Positions 37,211 to 49,451 of a stretch of 64,000 nucleotides of DNA are shown here, piece by piece. The notes beneath the pieces are model-generated. The model searched no databases and had not been told where the DNA came from. It saw only the letters and a program-made list of their open reading frames with translations. The translations under genes and the position numbers were made by a program. Numbering within the stretch: position 1 is the stretch's first letter; each line of letters begins with the position of its first letter. The DNA is from Alisma plantago-aquatica. Lineage: Eukaryota > Streptophyta > Magnoliopsida > Alismatales > Alismataceae. The stretch spans positions 106,323,501 through 106,387,500 of the forward strand of contig OY856413.1 of the NCBI GenBank assembly GCA_963693085.1, in the 5' to 3' direction.

Positions 37211-38603
37211 ATGAGGCCCAGATCTGTGCCTATAAATAGGACCAGCAGGGTCCCCATTTGGAGGGGGGTTTGGGGGGATGTCGATAGGCTGCCTGTACAC
37301 AGGTCCGATCCAGATCCAGTGTCATCCACACCAGTTTCATTCCACCTACTGTCTGTGTTGCAACTAAGGAGACTGAGAAGAGAAGGAAAACAGAGTGAGG
37401 GAGACTATTTGGTTTGTTTTGGCATCTCCCGTTCATGTCCAGATCTGCTCCGACACGACGTAGAAGGTCGCATCATCTTCACCGAGCTGCGACTACCTTC
37501 TACACCGAGTTCATGGCGGATTTCTCTCTCTTTCTTATTCTTCTTATTTCTCACATCATGAGAGAGTAGTACCTTTTCGCTGGGGTGCGGGGACTAGCCC
37601 CGCTGCCCATGCAATCATGTTATTTTGTTAAACTTTCCATGGCAATGTATATAGCTTTTCATTTCATTATTAATTGGTATGTTTGTGGTTGATTATCTAC
37701 TTGCTTTCATCTTGTTCTTTCATGTATTGTGAAATCTTCTATATGTGGGATGGAATGGCAGTTTACAAAGTTCATCTCCTTGACGAGAACTTTTGATAGG
37801 ATTCCTTAAGGTCGTAAGTGTATGATCCGTGAGGGGATGAGACATCTAGCCTACGGTGATGCTTCTGTGATCTAAACATCCCTTAGGGAGGACCACAGCC
37901 TTAGTTGGTTTATGTATCATCTTTGTTTATCGTCGATGTTAGTTTGTAGATCTATCACCTGCTTGCTTATCGATTAATGTGGTTGACTCGCAAACTAGAA
38001 ATAGAATGGGATTTCTTCGAGGTTGTAAGTGTATGATCCATGAGGGGATGCACCATCTAGCCTTCAGTAACACTTCTGTGTGCCTAACGCCTATATAGGG
38101 GGGCCCACAACCTTTGTTGGATTTCTATATTTGTGGAGCCATAAGTAAGTGATCCGATTAGTGACGAGACATCTAATGCCTAAGGTGATGCTTACGCGAA
38201 CCTAACGCCCGTATGGGGGGTTCTGCAGCAGCTCTATTTGGATCATTTTATCTTGCCTGGATTGTTTGCGTTGGAATGTGTTTGTGCGTGTAGCGATGGT
38301 GAAACCCAATATCATCCCAGCTATTCCATATCATTGATCTAAACCCAACTTTAATTCAGCTTTTACTTTCTTACAATTAGTTTAAGTAACCTCAAATCAA
38401 CCAATCGTTTTAAATATTTGCCTTAACTTGATCTAGACTAGACTGACAAAGATTCTTAAAAATGTTGTCTTTTGGGTTCGATCCTTAACTATACTGTGAT
38501 AAGACTCGTCCGCTTGTGGGTGTTATTATTGCACATTGGTTTTGGTAAAAGCTCGGGGATTTCAACCCCGAGTGAGTTGTTAGTGCGATAAAATCCCACA
38601 TCA
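36297..38603 (+). repeat. Athila-like 5' LTR, second part
   Basis: Continues the LTR begun at 24501. U3 up to about 37229 is packed with dispersed 'gaccgtttg' and 'gaccgaatg' motifs. The TATA box is at 37230-37239. R/U5 holds three related segments of roughly 150-200 bp between 37800 and 38240, each with 'gtaagtgtatgatcc' or 'taagtgatccg' followed by 'gagacatcta' and a 'cctaacgcc'-like phrase. The LTR ends CCCACATCA. The open frame at 37211-37561 lies just downstream of the TATA box and has no known domain. Confidence 0.75.
37230..37239 (+). promoter_or_regulatory. TATA box of Athila-like LTR
   Basis: CTATAAATAG directly follows the motif array and precedes the putative R region. Confidence 0.7.
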
Positions 38604-38608
38604 AATTC

Positions 38609-38626
38609 TGGCGCCGTTGTCAGGGA
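38609..38626 (+). other. primer binding site, TGGCGCCGTTG type
   Basis: TGGCGCCGTTGTCAGGGA lies five bases after the LTR end. This site type is typical of Athila/Tat-class plant Ty3/gypsy elements. Confidence 0.85.
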
Positions 38627-38783
38627 CAACAAAATCAGTTAGTCAAATCTAGTTCTTTTCAGACTAATTTAGGATTTTGCTTTTTCTTTTAAAACAATCG
38701 ATCATCTACTTGAATTTGACTCTACTCTGTGGTTCTCACTTTCAAAATCTTTCTATTTTCAGGTACAATCCAAGGCGTAGTGC

Positions 38784-39491
38784 ATGCACCATTCGGACAG
38801 CCCCGGACTAACAACGAGATTTGATCCCGAGATAGACAGAACTTTTCATCGTCAGATCAGAGAAAATCAAGCAAGGATGGCTCAAGAAGAAGCTGTGGCC
38901 CAAAGGGTGGCTCAAGCCATCAATGCGCAGAGAGAGAGGCTCATGCAAGACGTCAGAGCTACAGTCCAAGAAGAAATCCTAGCGAGACAAGTAGCAACAC
39001 AAGCAGCGGAACTACGAAAGGATCTTAGAGAGTTCTCAATCCCGAAAGCTGCGAATGTGCATCATCCAGTACAACCTCCCCCACATCAATGCTGCTAATT
39101 TCGAGATACGAGCACATTGGATCATCTTGCTTCAAAACAACCCTTTCTATGGAAAACAAGGTGAAGATAGTCAAGAACACCTCCTAAGGTTTATTGATCT
39201 TTGTGCTATGACAAAGCAGAATGGAGTGTCTGATGATGCCATTAGACTCTGCCTCTTCAAGTATTCCCTTGCTGATAGAGCCATAAGTTGGTACAATTTG
39301 TTGCAGAATGAAATACCCATCACCACCTGGGAACAACTCCAAAATGTGTTTCTAGAAAGGTTCTACCCCCATCTCTCACATATAAAATTAGAGGGTGAAT
39401 AACAAATTTCACTCAAGTCCCTGGAGAAACTCTTGCTGAAGTATGGGATAGATACAAAGAGCTACTATGCAAGTGTCCACACTATGGAATT
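38784..39491 (+). pseudogene. Athila-like Gag, first part
   Basis: The ATG at 38784 opens an N-terminal helical segment rich in Gln/Glu/Arg (to about 39060). A frameshift near 39078, in a C-rich run, leads into the retrotransposon capsid domain (PF03732 type) with NPFYGKQGEDSQEHLLRFI, DDAIRLCLFKYSLADRAISW and TWEQLQNVFLERFYP. A second frame change near 39400 leads to GETLAEVWDRYKELLCKCPH. The gag-only element then enters at 39492, within the codons for the Cys-Pro-His-Tyr-Gly block. The frame resumes after 51179. Gag would form the particle, but this copy is broken. Confidence 0.85.
39487..39491. repeat. target duplication GAATT, left copy
   Basis: The matching copy is at 51175-51179. Together they bound the gag-only LTR-gag-LTR-gag-LTR element. 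Confidence 0.9.
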
Positions 39492-41234
39492 TGTTGGTTG
39501 TTTACACTAATGAGTTTCAATCATAAGAATGATCTTTTACTCAACTAGCTATATCCTGCAAGTATACGAGAGTAGTTGTAGTCGAGGTCAAACACAAGGA
39601 GCGTTGGTTAGTTAGGCGTAAGAGTTATGATTTTCAATAATCTAGATCGTTGTACATAAGATGATTGGATTAGAACAACTAAATTATAATTTTAAAACAA
39701 AACAGTAAATTATCACTTACGAAAGGTTAAGATTCAGATTTGGAAGGATCTTAGACTTGGGATTTCACTATCACATCATAGCTTGTATTAAAATACGAAT
39801 TTAAACATGTTAATTAACTTGCAAAGGAGGTTTGTAGTCATCACTCACCTCTCGGTGAAGTGATGATGATTTTAACTCCATACATCACTCTCGTGTATGT
39901 ATTTCATTTCAAATCACAAACCTTGCTCATCAACATAATCCCAGCCACTCTCGCTGTCAAGGACAAGTTGCCAAAAGAGTAACTCCATACTCTCAAACAC
40001 ATCTTCTCAGATTATGAAAGAAAGCATAAAACATGCAAGTATGATGGCCAAACACACAAATAAGCATTTCAGGTCTAAAACAACTCTTGGAACATGCAAG
40101 AAACTAACATTTAGTACTAAATTCATATGTTCATACAAGCTATGACATGGGAGTTACTTTCCCATGTCCAAGAAAAGGAAACTACTCATCCATGATAGTG
40201 TACAGCGGAAAATGAGCAGAATTTTCAGAATTCAACATGGTTTAGAGAAGGAAAAGCTAAGTAATCCCAAAGTGTAACCAAAGAAAGGTAGAATTCCAAC
40301 TTGAGGACAAAATTCCACTTCTACGGCTGCTCCAAACCGGACAAACTTTCCTCCCGAGAAGCTTTGTGGAGTGAAGAAGCTCTGCTGTACCTTGGAGAAG
40401 AAGCTTGGAGAAGAAGAGAGGAAGAATTGGGGTTCTTTGGCAAAGAACCACCTCTTTTCTCCTCCAAATCATCCTCCTCTGCTCTAGGCTTGCTCTAGGA
40501 TGAGGGAACGAACACAAATGACCGAGCATAACTGTCCATTAAGTTCCCACTTTGTTTTAAACAAAAACTCGTATTTTTCAAAATGCTTAAACTGCCAGGT
40601 GCACGCCGTGCACCCAAAGTGCACGCCGTGTAACTTTCCAGAAACTTTCAATTTGCTCCAGAATACACTGTGCATGGCATGCATTGAAGAAATGCGCGTC
40701 GTGCAACTTTTCATAAACCTTTAGCTCCTAGGTGCACGACGTGTGCTGAAGAAATGCACGTCGTACAACTTTTCAGAAACTTTCAGCTCCCAGGTGCACG
40801 CCGTGCAATTGCGTGCACGACGTGTAACTTTCCAGAAACTTTGGTCTGCTTGATGCTTCCAGGTGCACGCCATGCACTTTTGGTGCACGGTGTGCATTTT
40901 TTATGCACGGCGTGCACTTGGTTGTTCTGGGCTGTTGTGTATTTTGCTCATAACTTTCAGCGTGTAGGTCCGAATTGCATGCCGTAAAAAGTGGTATTTA
41001 CGTAGTTTCGAACCCCAAAACATGTAGATACTTGAGGAGTGATCCAATAAGAGATAATATGATATATTCCTCATAATTTCATTGCAAAATATAGTACCTA
41101 CAATCCAAACCATGAGACAAGTAAGAATAGCTAAAAATATAGAATCTAGCATGAATGAGAGTGATAATTGAGTCAAAACAACATGGATATGCAACCAAAC
41201 ATGATCCAAAAGATGATATGATTTGTGCACATCA
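39492..41234 (-). repeat. gag-only element LTR 1
   Basis: 1743 bp, TGTTGGTTG...GTGCACATCA. A polypurine tract (minus strand GCTTAGGGGGATT) abuts its right end, so this is the 3' LTR of the minus-strand element. It carries the palindromic repeat cluster at about 40598-40925. Confidence 0.92.
40598..40925. repeat. palindromic GTGCACG-N-CGTGCAC repeat cluster, LTR 1
   Basis: Many copies of a 13-15 bp palindrome (perfect example GTGCACGCCGTGCAC at 40599-40613) alternate with 'aactttccagaaactttc' spacers. Equivalent clusters are at about 45580-45885 and 50555-50865. Several copies are degraded by G-to-A or C-to-T changes at CG. Confidence 0.85.
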
Positions 41235-41250
41235 AATCCCCCTAAGCTTA
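41235..41250 (-). other. polypurine tract, internal region 1
   Basis: TAAGCTTAGGGGGATT on the minus strand directly precedes LTR 1, the expected site of plus-strand DNA priming. Confidence 0.8.
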
Positions 41251-42406
41251 AACCATTGATTGACCTCAAGCAAAGTGAGCATAGAAACATAAATGAAGAA
41301 TTGTCAAGTTCATGAATAGATCAAATGAAATGAAAGATGTGTATAAGACCAAGCCAACCATGATCAACATGTTTATACTCATAGCCATCAATTCAACTTA
41401 AACACCCAAGAAAGAGATTTTTAGTTCAGCAGGGGTGGTCACAATTAAATGAATCAATCAATTAAACAACACTAAGTAGAATTTGGATGACCAAGCCAAA
41501 CAATTAGTGGATGTGCAACTCAAACTCTCAACTATTAAGGATACAATTGATGAAATCTTAGTTAAAATTGACAATTTTAGTTGTACTCTCCATCTTTCCC
41601 AAAAATGATATGATAATGGATTATGGGTTCCGACACTCGGCTGCTAATGTAGGCTTATGCACACGTGGAATGTCGGTTGGGGTATTTTACCCTCTTTTAA
41701 GACATACCACCTAACCATCATGGCCAGATCGGACTTACACTGGGCTAGCATGATATGTGGGCAGTTTTGCCATCTTTTATAGGGTATAAAAATGAGATAA
41801 GTCAAAAGAAATTTTAATTTTTTTTCTAAAAGATAGGAGAGTCAACGAAATTGCAACAATAGCTAGATTGCATTCATTTGTTTTGAAAAATTTTCATTGA
41901 AAGAGTGGTTGAAAATGCACTAAGAGCTTGGCAAGGGCATCATGTATTCCAAATGATGTTGTAAAGTTGATTTACTCACAAAAATGGAAACCATTACATG
42001 TTTTAAGCAATCAAGGATGTGAAATATGAATGTTCAGGCTAGAAGCATAAACCAGAGTTAAGCACATGTTGATGGCCAAAAGGTTTCATTTGATCAATGC
42101 ATGCCTTTTACAATTTCTCCAAATGATATTTCTCATCAAAAGAGGACAATCAGTTAAGCATAGGAGTTCTATCCACATATAAAAGATAAACCTCATATCA
42201 TACTAGATTTTCCACAAGAAGAGCAGAATTGAAAACAAAAGACTGATATGTGAGCACAAAACAAAAGCAAATGACAAGAAGCAAATAACATGAAAGGGAA
42301 AAGCTAAAAGAACTAGGTTACCATCTGGTTGCTCCCCCCTAAGCTTGAAATATACATTGTCCTCACTACATAAATCAAACTAAAAAGGTTGCAACCGGGT
42401 ACCTCA
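41251..42406 (-). other. non-coding 3' part of internal region 1
   Basis: About 1.15 kb between the Gag stop and the polypurine tract. No pol domain can be read in any frame. The second internal region has a collinear counterpart (46214-47409). Confidence 0.75.
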
Positions 42407-44182
42407 TCATGGTGGAAACATCAAAGTCCATGGAGGACCGGTGCTTTGATTTGCAGCTGGAAATTGTTGTGCTAAAGACTGATGCCTTCTGGCAAATATG
42501 TTCTTGATTTGGGGCAAGCGAAAGCACCTATGAGCTGCAGCAAGAATAGTATTTTGTATGCCAATACTATTTGTCTTTTCATTCTCCTTTGAAGCATTAT
42601 CAAAATATGAGCTGGGAAGAGTGTTCTCATTATAAAGCAATGTGTCATCTAGAGTGTGAGGAGGAAAAACATGTGGCTTGCTTGAAGAATCAACATGTAG
42701 AGCATGTGTTGTAGCTTTCTCCCCTTTAGTTGCAACTTCATAATCACCATAGATATCAACATCATCATAATTTGAAGGATATAACTCTATAACAACTCCA
42801 TTCTTCAATGTCATCAGCCTGAAATATGTAGGATTTGTCTTCGGTGGATTAGGCAAGAAAGGTGGAAATGCTTCTTTGCTAGGAAGAGCTTGTTGGGCAA
42901 TTTGTTTCTCCAAGATGTGTGCATGAGTGGCTATAGTCTCCACCTTAGAAGAGAGCTGGAAAATGGCACCCTTCAGTGATTGTCTTTGTTGTTGGAACTC
43001 CTCATTTTGTTGCATTTGAGTTGAAACAAATGTTGCAAGCATGAACTCTAATCTAGGAGTTACTTGTGGTTGTTGTGGCAGAATGAAATTCGGGTTCACA
43101 TTGTTGTAGAAGTTTGGTGGAGTGTATCCCATTAGAGAATAAATAGAAGAATCATAAGATGTAGAAGATGAGTGTCTAAACAACCCACATGCATCACAAA
43201 TAATATTGGCTTCTTGAAATGGTTGTGTGCTTAGCTTCTCAAACCTTTGTGATAGAGTGTCTAGCTTTTCTACAATTATGTCTATAGCACCAACCGTGTG
43301 ATCTTCCACTTGCATTCCGGAAGTAGTATGTGAAAAGGATGGGTGGTAGCTTGTAGCCAGACTCCACTGGCAATGATTTTCTGCCATATCTTCAATAATA
43401 GCATAGGCTTCTCCATAAGATTTGTTCATTAGAGCTCCATTAGCAGTTACATCAATAGACATCCTTGTATTATAGCACAAACCATTATAGAAAGATTGCA
43501 ATAGAAGCCAATTGCTTAGACCATGATGTGGAAAAATATGTTGAAGATCTTTGAACCTCTCCCATGTATCATACAAGGTCTCTCCATCCCTTTGAGAATA
43601 ATTGATGAGTTGACTCCTCAGCTATAAAGTTTTGCTAGGTGGAAAATATCTTGCCAAAAAGACCTTTTGAAGCTCCTCCCAAGTGTTGATTGACTTCTTT
43701 GGCAAAGTATAGAGCCATGACTTGGCTCTATCTTTAAGAGAGAATGGAAAAAGAATTAGGTGTATCACATCAGTAGGAACACCATATATCTTTATGGTAC
43801 TTAGCAACTGCAGAAATTCAACAATGTGGAGGTTTGGATCCTCCATTGGTGTCCCTCCAAATGCATTCAGTTGTAGTAATTGTATGATGGATGGGCTGAT
43901 AGAAAACTCCTCTGCCTCAAATTCTGAAATATTAATAGGCCCACTCATATGCATTGCAGTTGTACCAAAGTAGTCCTTAAGAGGAGGGTCATCCTCCTTG
44001 ACTAGTTCTTCATGTGAATCTGGAGGATTAGGTGGATGTGGCGTAGATGGTGGTGGTGTATGTGGTATGGATGAAGGTGGTGGATATGAGGGTGTGGAAG
44101 AATGCGGTATGGGTGTTGGTGGTGAATTAGGTGTGGATGATGGTGACATGGATGATGGTTGTGTGGGTTGTGATTCATCCAT
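42407..44182 (-). pseudogene. Athila-type Gag, copy 1 (one internal stop)
   Basis: The ATG at 44182 opens a Pro/Ser-rich N-terminus (MDESQPTQPSS...), then a capsid domain of PF03732 type with FEAEEFSISPSI, EDPNLHIVEFLQLL, IHLILFPFSLKDRAKSWLY and TWEELQKVFLARYFPP. A TAG at 43622-43624 replaces the CAG of copy 2, a C-to-T change in a CHG context. After it the same frame continues with MYDTWERFKDLQ, LQSFYNGL and ENHCQW. A degenerate zinc-knuckle-like stretch, CDACGLFRHSSSTS, has its last Cys replaced by Ser in both copies. The C-terminal third is of unknown function. No protease follows. Confidence 0.88.
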
Positions 44183-44463
44183 ACATGTTTGGGTTTCACT
44201 CCTTCTTGCTCCATGAGGGCTGCAAACAGTGTGTTCATTTTTTGAATGTAGAGATATGCACAGTTCAAGGATCTTTTTATGAACACCCCATATGCTCCTG
44301 CAAATAAATAAGGTGAGTGAGATATAAAAACAAACATGGAAGATACATCAAATTATGATGATCATGATGAATTACGATTTATGGATATGATGGTGGATAT
44401 GAAGGTTGTGATCTAGTCTCATTTACTTATCAACAACTCTTACTTTAACAGGAATATCGATGC

Positions 44464-44481
44464 TCCCCGGCAACGGCGCCA
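44464..44481 (-). other. primer binding site, internal region 1
   Basis: On the minus strand TGGCGCCGTTGCCGGGGA, six bases from LTR 2. It is the unmutated form of the site also seen in the host Athila-like element. Confidence 0.88.
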
Positions 44482-44487
44482 AAAACT

Positions 44488-46197
44488 TGTTGATTGTTTA
44501 CACTAACGAGTTTCAATCATAAGAATGATCTTTTACTCAACTAGCTATATCCCGCAAGTATACGAGAGTAGTTTTAGTCTAGGTCGAACACAAGGAGCAT
44601 TGGTTAGTTAGGCGCAAGAGTTATGATTTTCAATAATCTAGATCGTTGTACATAAGATGATTGGATTAGAACAGCTAAATTATAATTTTAAAACAAAACA
44701 ATAAATTATCACTTACGAAAGGTTAAGATTCAGATTTGGAAGGATCTTAGACTTGGTATTTCACTATCACATCATAGCTTGTATTAAAATACGAATTTAA
44801 ACATGTTAATTAACTTGCAAAGGAGGTTTGTAGTCATCACTCACCTCTCAGTGAAGTGATGATGATTTTAACTCCATACATCACTATCATGTATGTATTT
44901 CATTTCAAATTACAAACCTTGCTCGTAAACATAATCCCAGTCACTCTCGCGGTCAAGGACAAGTTGCCAAAAGAGTAACTCCATACTCTCAAACACATCT
45001 TCTCAGATTATGAAAGAAAGCATAAAACATACAAGTGTGATGGCCAATCACACAAATAAGCATTTCAGATCTAAAACAACTCTTGGAACATGCAAGAAAC
45101 TAACATTTAGTACGAAATTCATATGTTCATACAAGCTATGACATGGGAGTTACTTTCCCATGTCCAAGAAAAGGAAACTACTCATCCATGATAGTGTACA
45201 GCAGAAAATGTGCAGAATTTTCAAAATTCAACATGGTTTAGAGAAGGAAAAGCTAAGTAATCCCAAGGTGTAACCAAAGAAAGGTAGAATTCCAGCTTGA
45301 GGACAAAATTCCACTTCTACGGCTGCTCCAAACCGGACAAACTTTCCTCCCGAGAAGCTTTGTGGAGTGAAGAAGCTCTGCTGCACCTTAGAGAAGAAGA
45401 GAAAAAGAATGGGGGTTCTTTGGCAAGGAACCACCTCTTTTCTCCTCCAAATCGTCCTCCTCTTCTCTAGGCTTGCTCTGGGATGAGGGAATGAACACAA
45501 ATGACCGAGCATAACCGACCAGTAAGTTCCCACTTCATTTTTAACAAAAACTCATATTTTTCAAAATGCTGAAACTGCCAGGTGCACGTCGTGTAACTTT
45601 CCAGAAACTTTCAATTTGCTCCAGAATACACTGTGCATGGCATGCATTGAAGAAATGCGCGCCGTGCAACTTTTCATAAACCTTTAGCTCCTAGGTGCAC
45701 GACGTGTGCTGAAGAAATGCACGTCGTACAACTTTTCAGAAACTTTCAGCTCCCAGGTGCACGCCGTGCAATTGCGTGCACGCCGTGTAACTTTCCAGAA
45801 ACTTTGGTCTACTTAATGCTTCTAGGTGCACGTCATGTACTTTTGGTGCACGGTGTGCATTTTTTATGCACGGCGTGCACTTGGCTGTTCTGGGCTGTTG
45901 TGTATTTTGCTCATAACTTTCAGCGTGTAGGTCCGAATTGCATGCCGTAAAAAGTGGTATTTGCATAGTTTCGAACCCCAAAACATGTAGATACTTGAGG
46001 AGTGATCTCATAAGAGATAATATGATATATTCCTCATCATTTCATTGCAAAATATAGTACCTACAATCCAAACCATGAGACAAGTAAGAATAGCTAAAAA
46101 TATAGAATCTAGCATGAATGAGAGTGATAATTGAGTCAAAACAACATGGATATGCAACCAAACATGATCCAAAAGATGATATGATTTGTGCACATCA
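44488..46197 (-). repeat. gag-only element LTR 2 (shared middle LTR)
   Basis: 1710 bp. A primer site lies at its left and a polypurine tract at its right, so it serves as 5' LTR of copy 1 and 3' LTR of copy 2. It has fewer palindrome copies than LTR 1, because a segment near 45585 is missing. Confidence 0.92.
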
Positions 46198-46213
46198 AAT
46201 CCCCCTAAGCTTA
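46198..46213 (-). other. polypurine tract, internal region 2
   Basis: Same TAAGCTTAGGGGGATT sequence as in region 1, abutting LTR 2. Confidence 0.8.
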
Positions 46214-47409
46214 AACTATTGCTTGTCCTCAAACAAAATGAGCATAGAAACATAAATGAAGAATTGTCAAGTTCATGAATAGATCAAATGAAATGAAAGA
46301 TGTGTATAAGACCAAGCCAACCATGATCAACATGTTTATACTCATAGCCATCAATTCAACTTAAACACCCAAGAAAGAGATTTTTAGTTCAACAGGGGTG
46401 GTCACAATTAAATGAATCAATCAATTAAATAACACTACGTAGGATTTGGATGACCAAGCCAAACAATTAGTGGATGTGCAACTCAAACGCTCAACTATTA
46501 AGGATACAATTGATGAAATCTTAGTTAAAATTGACAATTTTAGCTGTACTCTCCTTCTTTCCCAAAAATGATATGATAATGGATTATGGGTTCCGACATT
46601 CGGCTGCTAATGTAGGCTTATGCACACGTGGAATGTCGGTTGGGGTATTTTACCCTCTTTTAAGACATACCACCTAACCATCATGGCCAGATCGGACTTA
46701 CACTAGGCTAGCATGATATGTGGGCAGTTTAGCCATCTGTTATGGGGTATAAAAATGAGATAAGCCAAAAGAAATTTTAATTTTTTTTTTCAAAAGATAG
46801 GAGAGTCAACTAAATTGCAACATTAGCTAGATTGCATTCATTTGTTTTGAAAAAATTTCATTGAAAGAGTGGTTGAAAATGCACTAAGAGCTTGGCAAGG
46901 GCATCCCGTATTCCAAATGATGTTGTAAAGTTGATTTACTCACAAAAATTGAAACCATTACATATTTTAAGCAATCAAGGATGTGAAATATGAATGTTCA
47001 GGCTAGAAGCATAAACCAGAGTTAAGCACATGTTGATGGCCAAAAGGTTTCATTTGATTAATGCATGCCTTTTACAATTTCTCCAAATGATATTTCTCAT
47101 CAAAAGAGGACAATCAGTTAATCATAGTAGTTCTATCCACATATAAAAGATAAACCTCATATCATACTAGATTTTCCACAAGAAGAGCAGAATTGAAAAC
47201 AAAAGACTGATATATGAACACCAAACAAAAGCAAATGACAAGAAGCAAATAACATGAAAGGGAAAAGCTAAAAGAACTAGGTTACCATCTGGTTGCTCCC
47301 CCCTAAGCTTGAAATATACAGTTTCCTCACTACATAAATCAAACTAAAAAGGTTGCAACCGGGTACCTCATCATGGTGGAAACATCAAAGTCCATGGAGG
47401 ACCAGTGCT
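46214..47409 (-). other. non-coding 3' part of internal region 2
   Basis: Collinear with 41251-42406, differing by scattered substitutions and small indels. No pol sequence is visible. Confidence 0.75.
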
Positions 47410-49146
47410 CTAATTTGCAGCTGGAAATTGTTGTGCTAAAGATTGATGCCTCCTTGCAAATATGTTCTTGATTTGGGGCAAGCGAAAGCACCTATGAGCT
47501 GCAACAAGAATAGTCTTTTGTATGCCAATACTATTTGTCTTTTCATTCTCCTTTGAAGCATCATCAAAATATGAGCTGGTAGGAGTGTTCTCATTATAAA
47601 GCAATGTGTCATCTAGAGTGTGAGGAGGAAAGACATGTGGCTTGCTTGAAGAATCAACATGTAGAGCATGTGTTGTAGCTTTCTCCCCTTTAGTTGCAAC
47701 TTCATAATCATCATAGATATCAACATCATCATAATTTGAAGGATATAACTCTATAACAACTCCATTCTTCAATGTCATCGGCCTAAAATATGTAGGATTT
47801 GTCTCCTGTGGACTAGGCAAGAAAGGTGGAAATGCTTCTTTGTTAGGAAGAGCTTGCTGGGCAATTTGTTTCTCTAAGATGTGTGCATGAGTGGCTATAG
47901 TCTCCACCTTAGAAGAGAGTTGGAAAATGGCACCCTTCAGTGATTGTCTTTGTTGTTGGAACTCCTCATTTTGTTGCATTTGAGTTGAAACAAATGTTGC
48001 AAGCATGAACTCTAATCTAGGAGTTACTTGTGGTTGTTGTGGCTGAATGAAATTCGGGTTCAGATTGCTGTAGAAGTCTGGTGGAGTGTAGCCCATTAGA
48101 GAATAAATAGAAGAATCATAAGATGTAGAAGATGAGTGTCTAAACAACCCACATGCATCACAAATAATATTGGCTGCTTGAAATGGTTGTGTGTTTAGCT
48201 TCTCAAACCTTTGTGATAGAGTGTCTAGCTTTTCTACAATTATGTCTATAGCACCAACCGTGTGACCTTCCACTTGCATTCCAGAAGTAGTATGTGAAAA
48301 ATATGGGTGGTAGCTTGTATCCAGACTCCACTGGCAATGATTTTCTGCCATATCTTCAATAATAGCATAGGCTTCTCCATAAGATTTGTTCATTAGAGCT
48401 CCATTTGCAGTTACATCAATAGACATCCTTGTATTATAGCACAAACCATTATAGAAAGATTGCAATAGAAGCCAATTGCTTAGACCATGATGTCGACAAA
48501 TATGTTGAAGATCTTTGAACCTCTCCCATGTATCATACAAGGTCTCTCCATCCCTTTGAGAATAATTGATGAGTTGACTCCTCAGCTGTAAAGTTTTGCT
48601 AGGTGGAAAATATCTTGCCAAAAAGACCTTTTGAAGCTCCTCCCAAGTGTTGATTGACTTCTTTGGAAAAGTATAGAGCCATGACTTGGCTCTATCTTTA
48701 AGAGAGAATGGAAAAAGAATTAGGTGTATCCCATCAGTAGGAACACCATATATCTTTATGGTACTTAGCAACTGCAGAAATTCAACAATGTGGAGGTTTG
48801 GATCCTCCATTGGTGTCCCTCCAAATGCATTCAGTTGTAGTAATTGTATGATGGATGGGCTGATAGAAAACTCCTTTGCCTCAAATTATGAAATATTAAT
48901 AGGCCCACTCATGTGCATTGCAGCTATACCAAAGTAGTCCTTAAGAGGAAGGTCGTCCTCCTTGACTAGTTCTTCATGTGAATCCGGAGGATTAGGTGGA
49001 TGTGGCATAGATGGTGGTGGTGTATGTGGTATGGATGAAGGTGGTGGATATGAGGGTGTGGAAGAATGTGGTATGGGTGTTGGTGGTGAATTGGGTGTGG
49101 ATGATGGTGACATGGATGATGGTTGTGTGGGTTGTGATTCCTCCAT
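47410..49146 (-). pseudogene. Athila-type Gag, copy 2 (different internal stop)
   Basis: Collinear with copy 1. The start at 49146 (MEESQPTQPSS...) corresponds to the copy 1 start; an open frame reaches further upstream to 49329, but that part matches non-coding leader in copy 1. A TAA at 48886-48888 replaces the GAA of copy 1 within the SEFEAEEF block. Downstream, 47410-48810 is open for 466 codons and covers the capsid core and C-terminal part. It ends earlier than copy 1 because a CAA there is a TAG here. The two copies therefore fail at different positions. Confidence 0.88.
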
Positions 49147-49427
49147 ACATGTTTGGGTTTCACTCCTTCTTGCTCCATGAGGGCTGCAAACAGTGTGTTC
49201 ATTTTCTGAATGTAGAGATATGCACAGTTCAAGGATCTTTTTATGGACACCCCATATGCTCCTGCAAATAAATAAGGTGAGTGAGATACAAAAACAAACA
49301 TGGAAGATACAACAAATTATGATGATCATGATGAATTATGATTTATGGATATGATGGTGGATATGAAGGTTGTGATCTAGTCTCATTTACTTATCAACAA
49401 CTCTTATTCTAACAGGAATACTGATGC

Positions 49428-49445
49428 TCCCCGGCAACGGCGCCA
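49428..49445 (-). other. primer binding site, internal region 2
   Basis: TGGCGCCGTTGCCGGGGA on the minus strand, six bases from LTR 3. Confidence 0.88.
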
Positions 49446-49451
49446 AAAACT

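Noticed and set aside
43998..44216. Gly-rich plus-strand frame (and its twin at 48962-49180)
   Set aside because: Antisense shadow of the Pro/Ser-rich Gag N-terminus.
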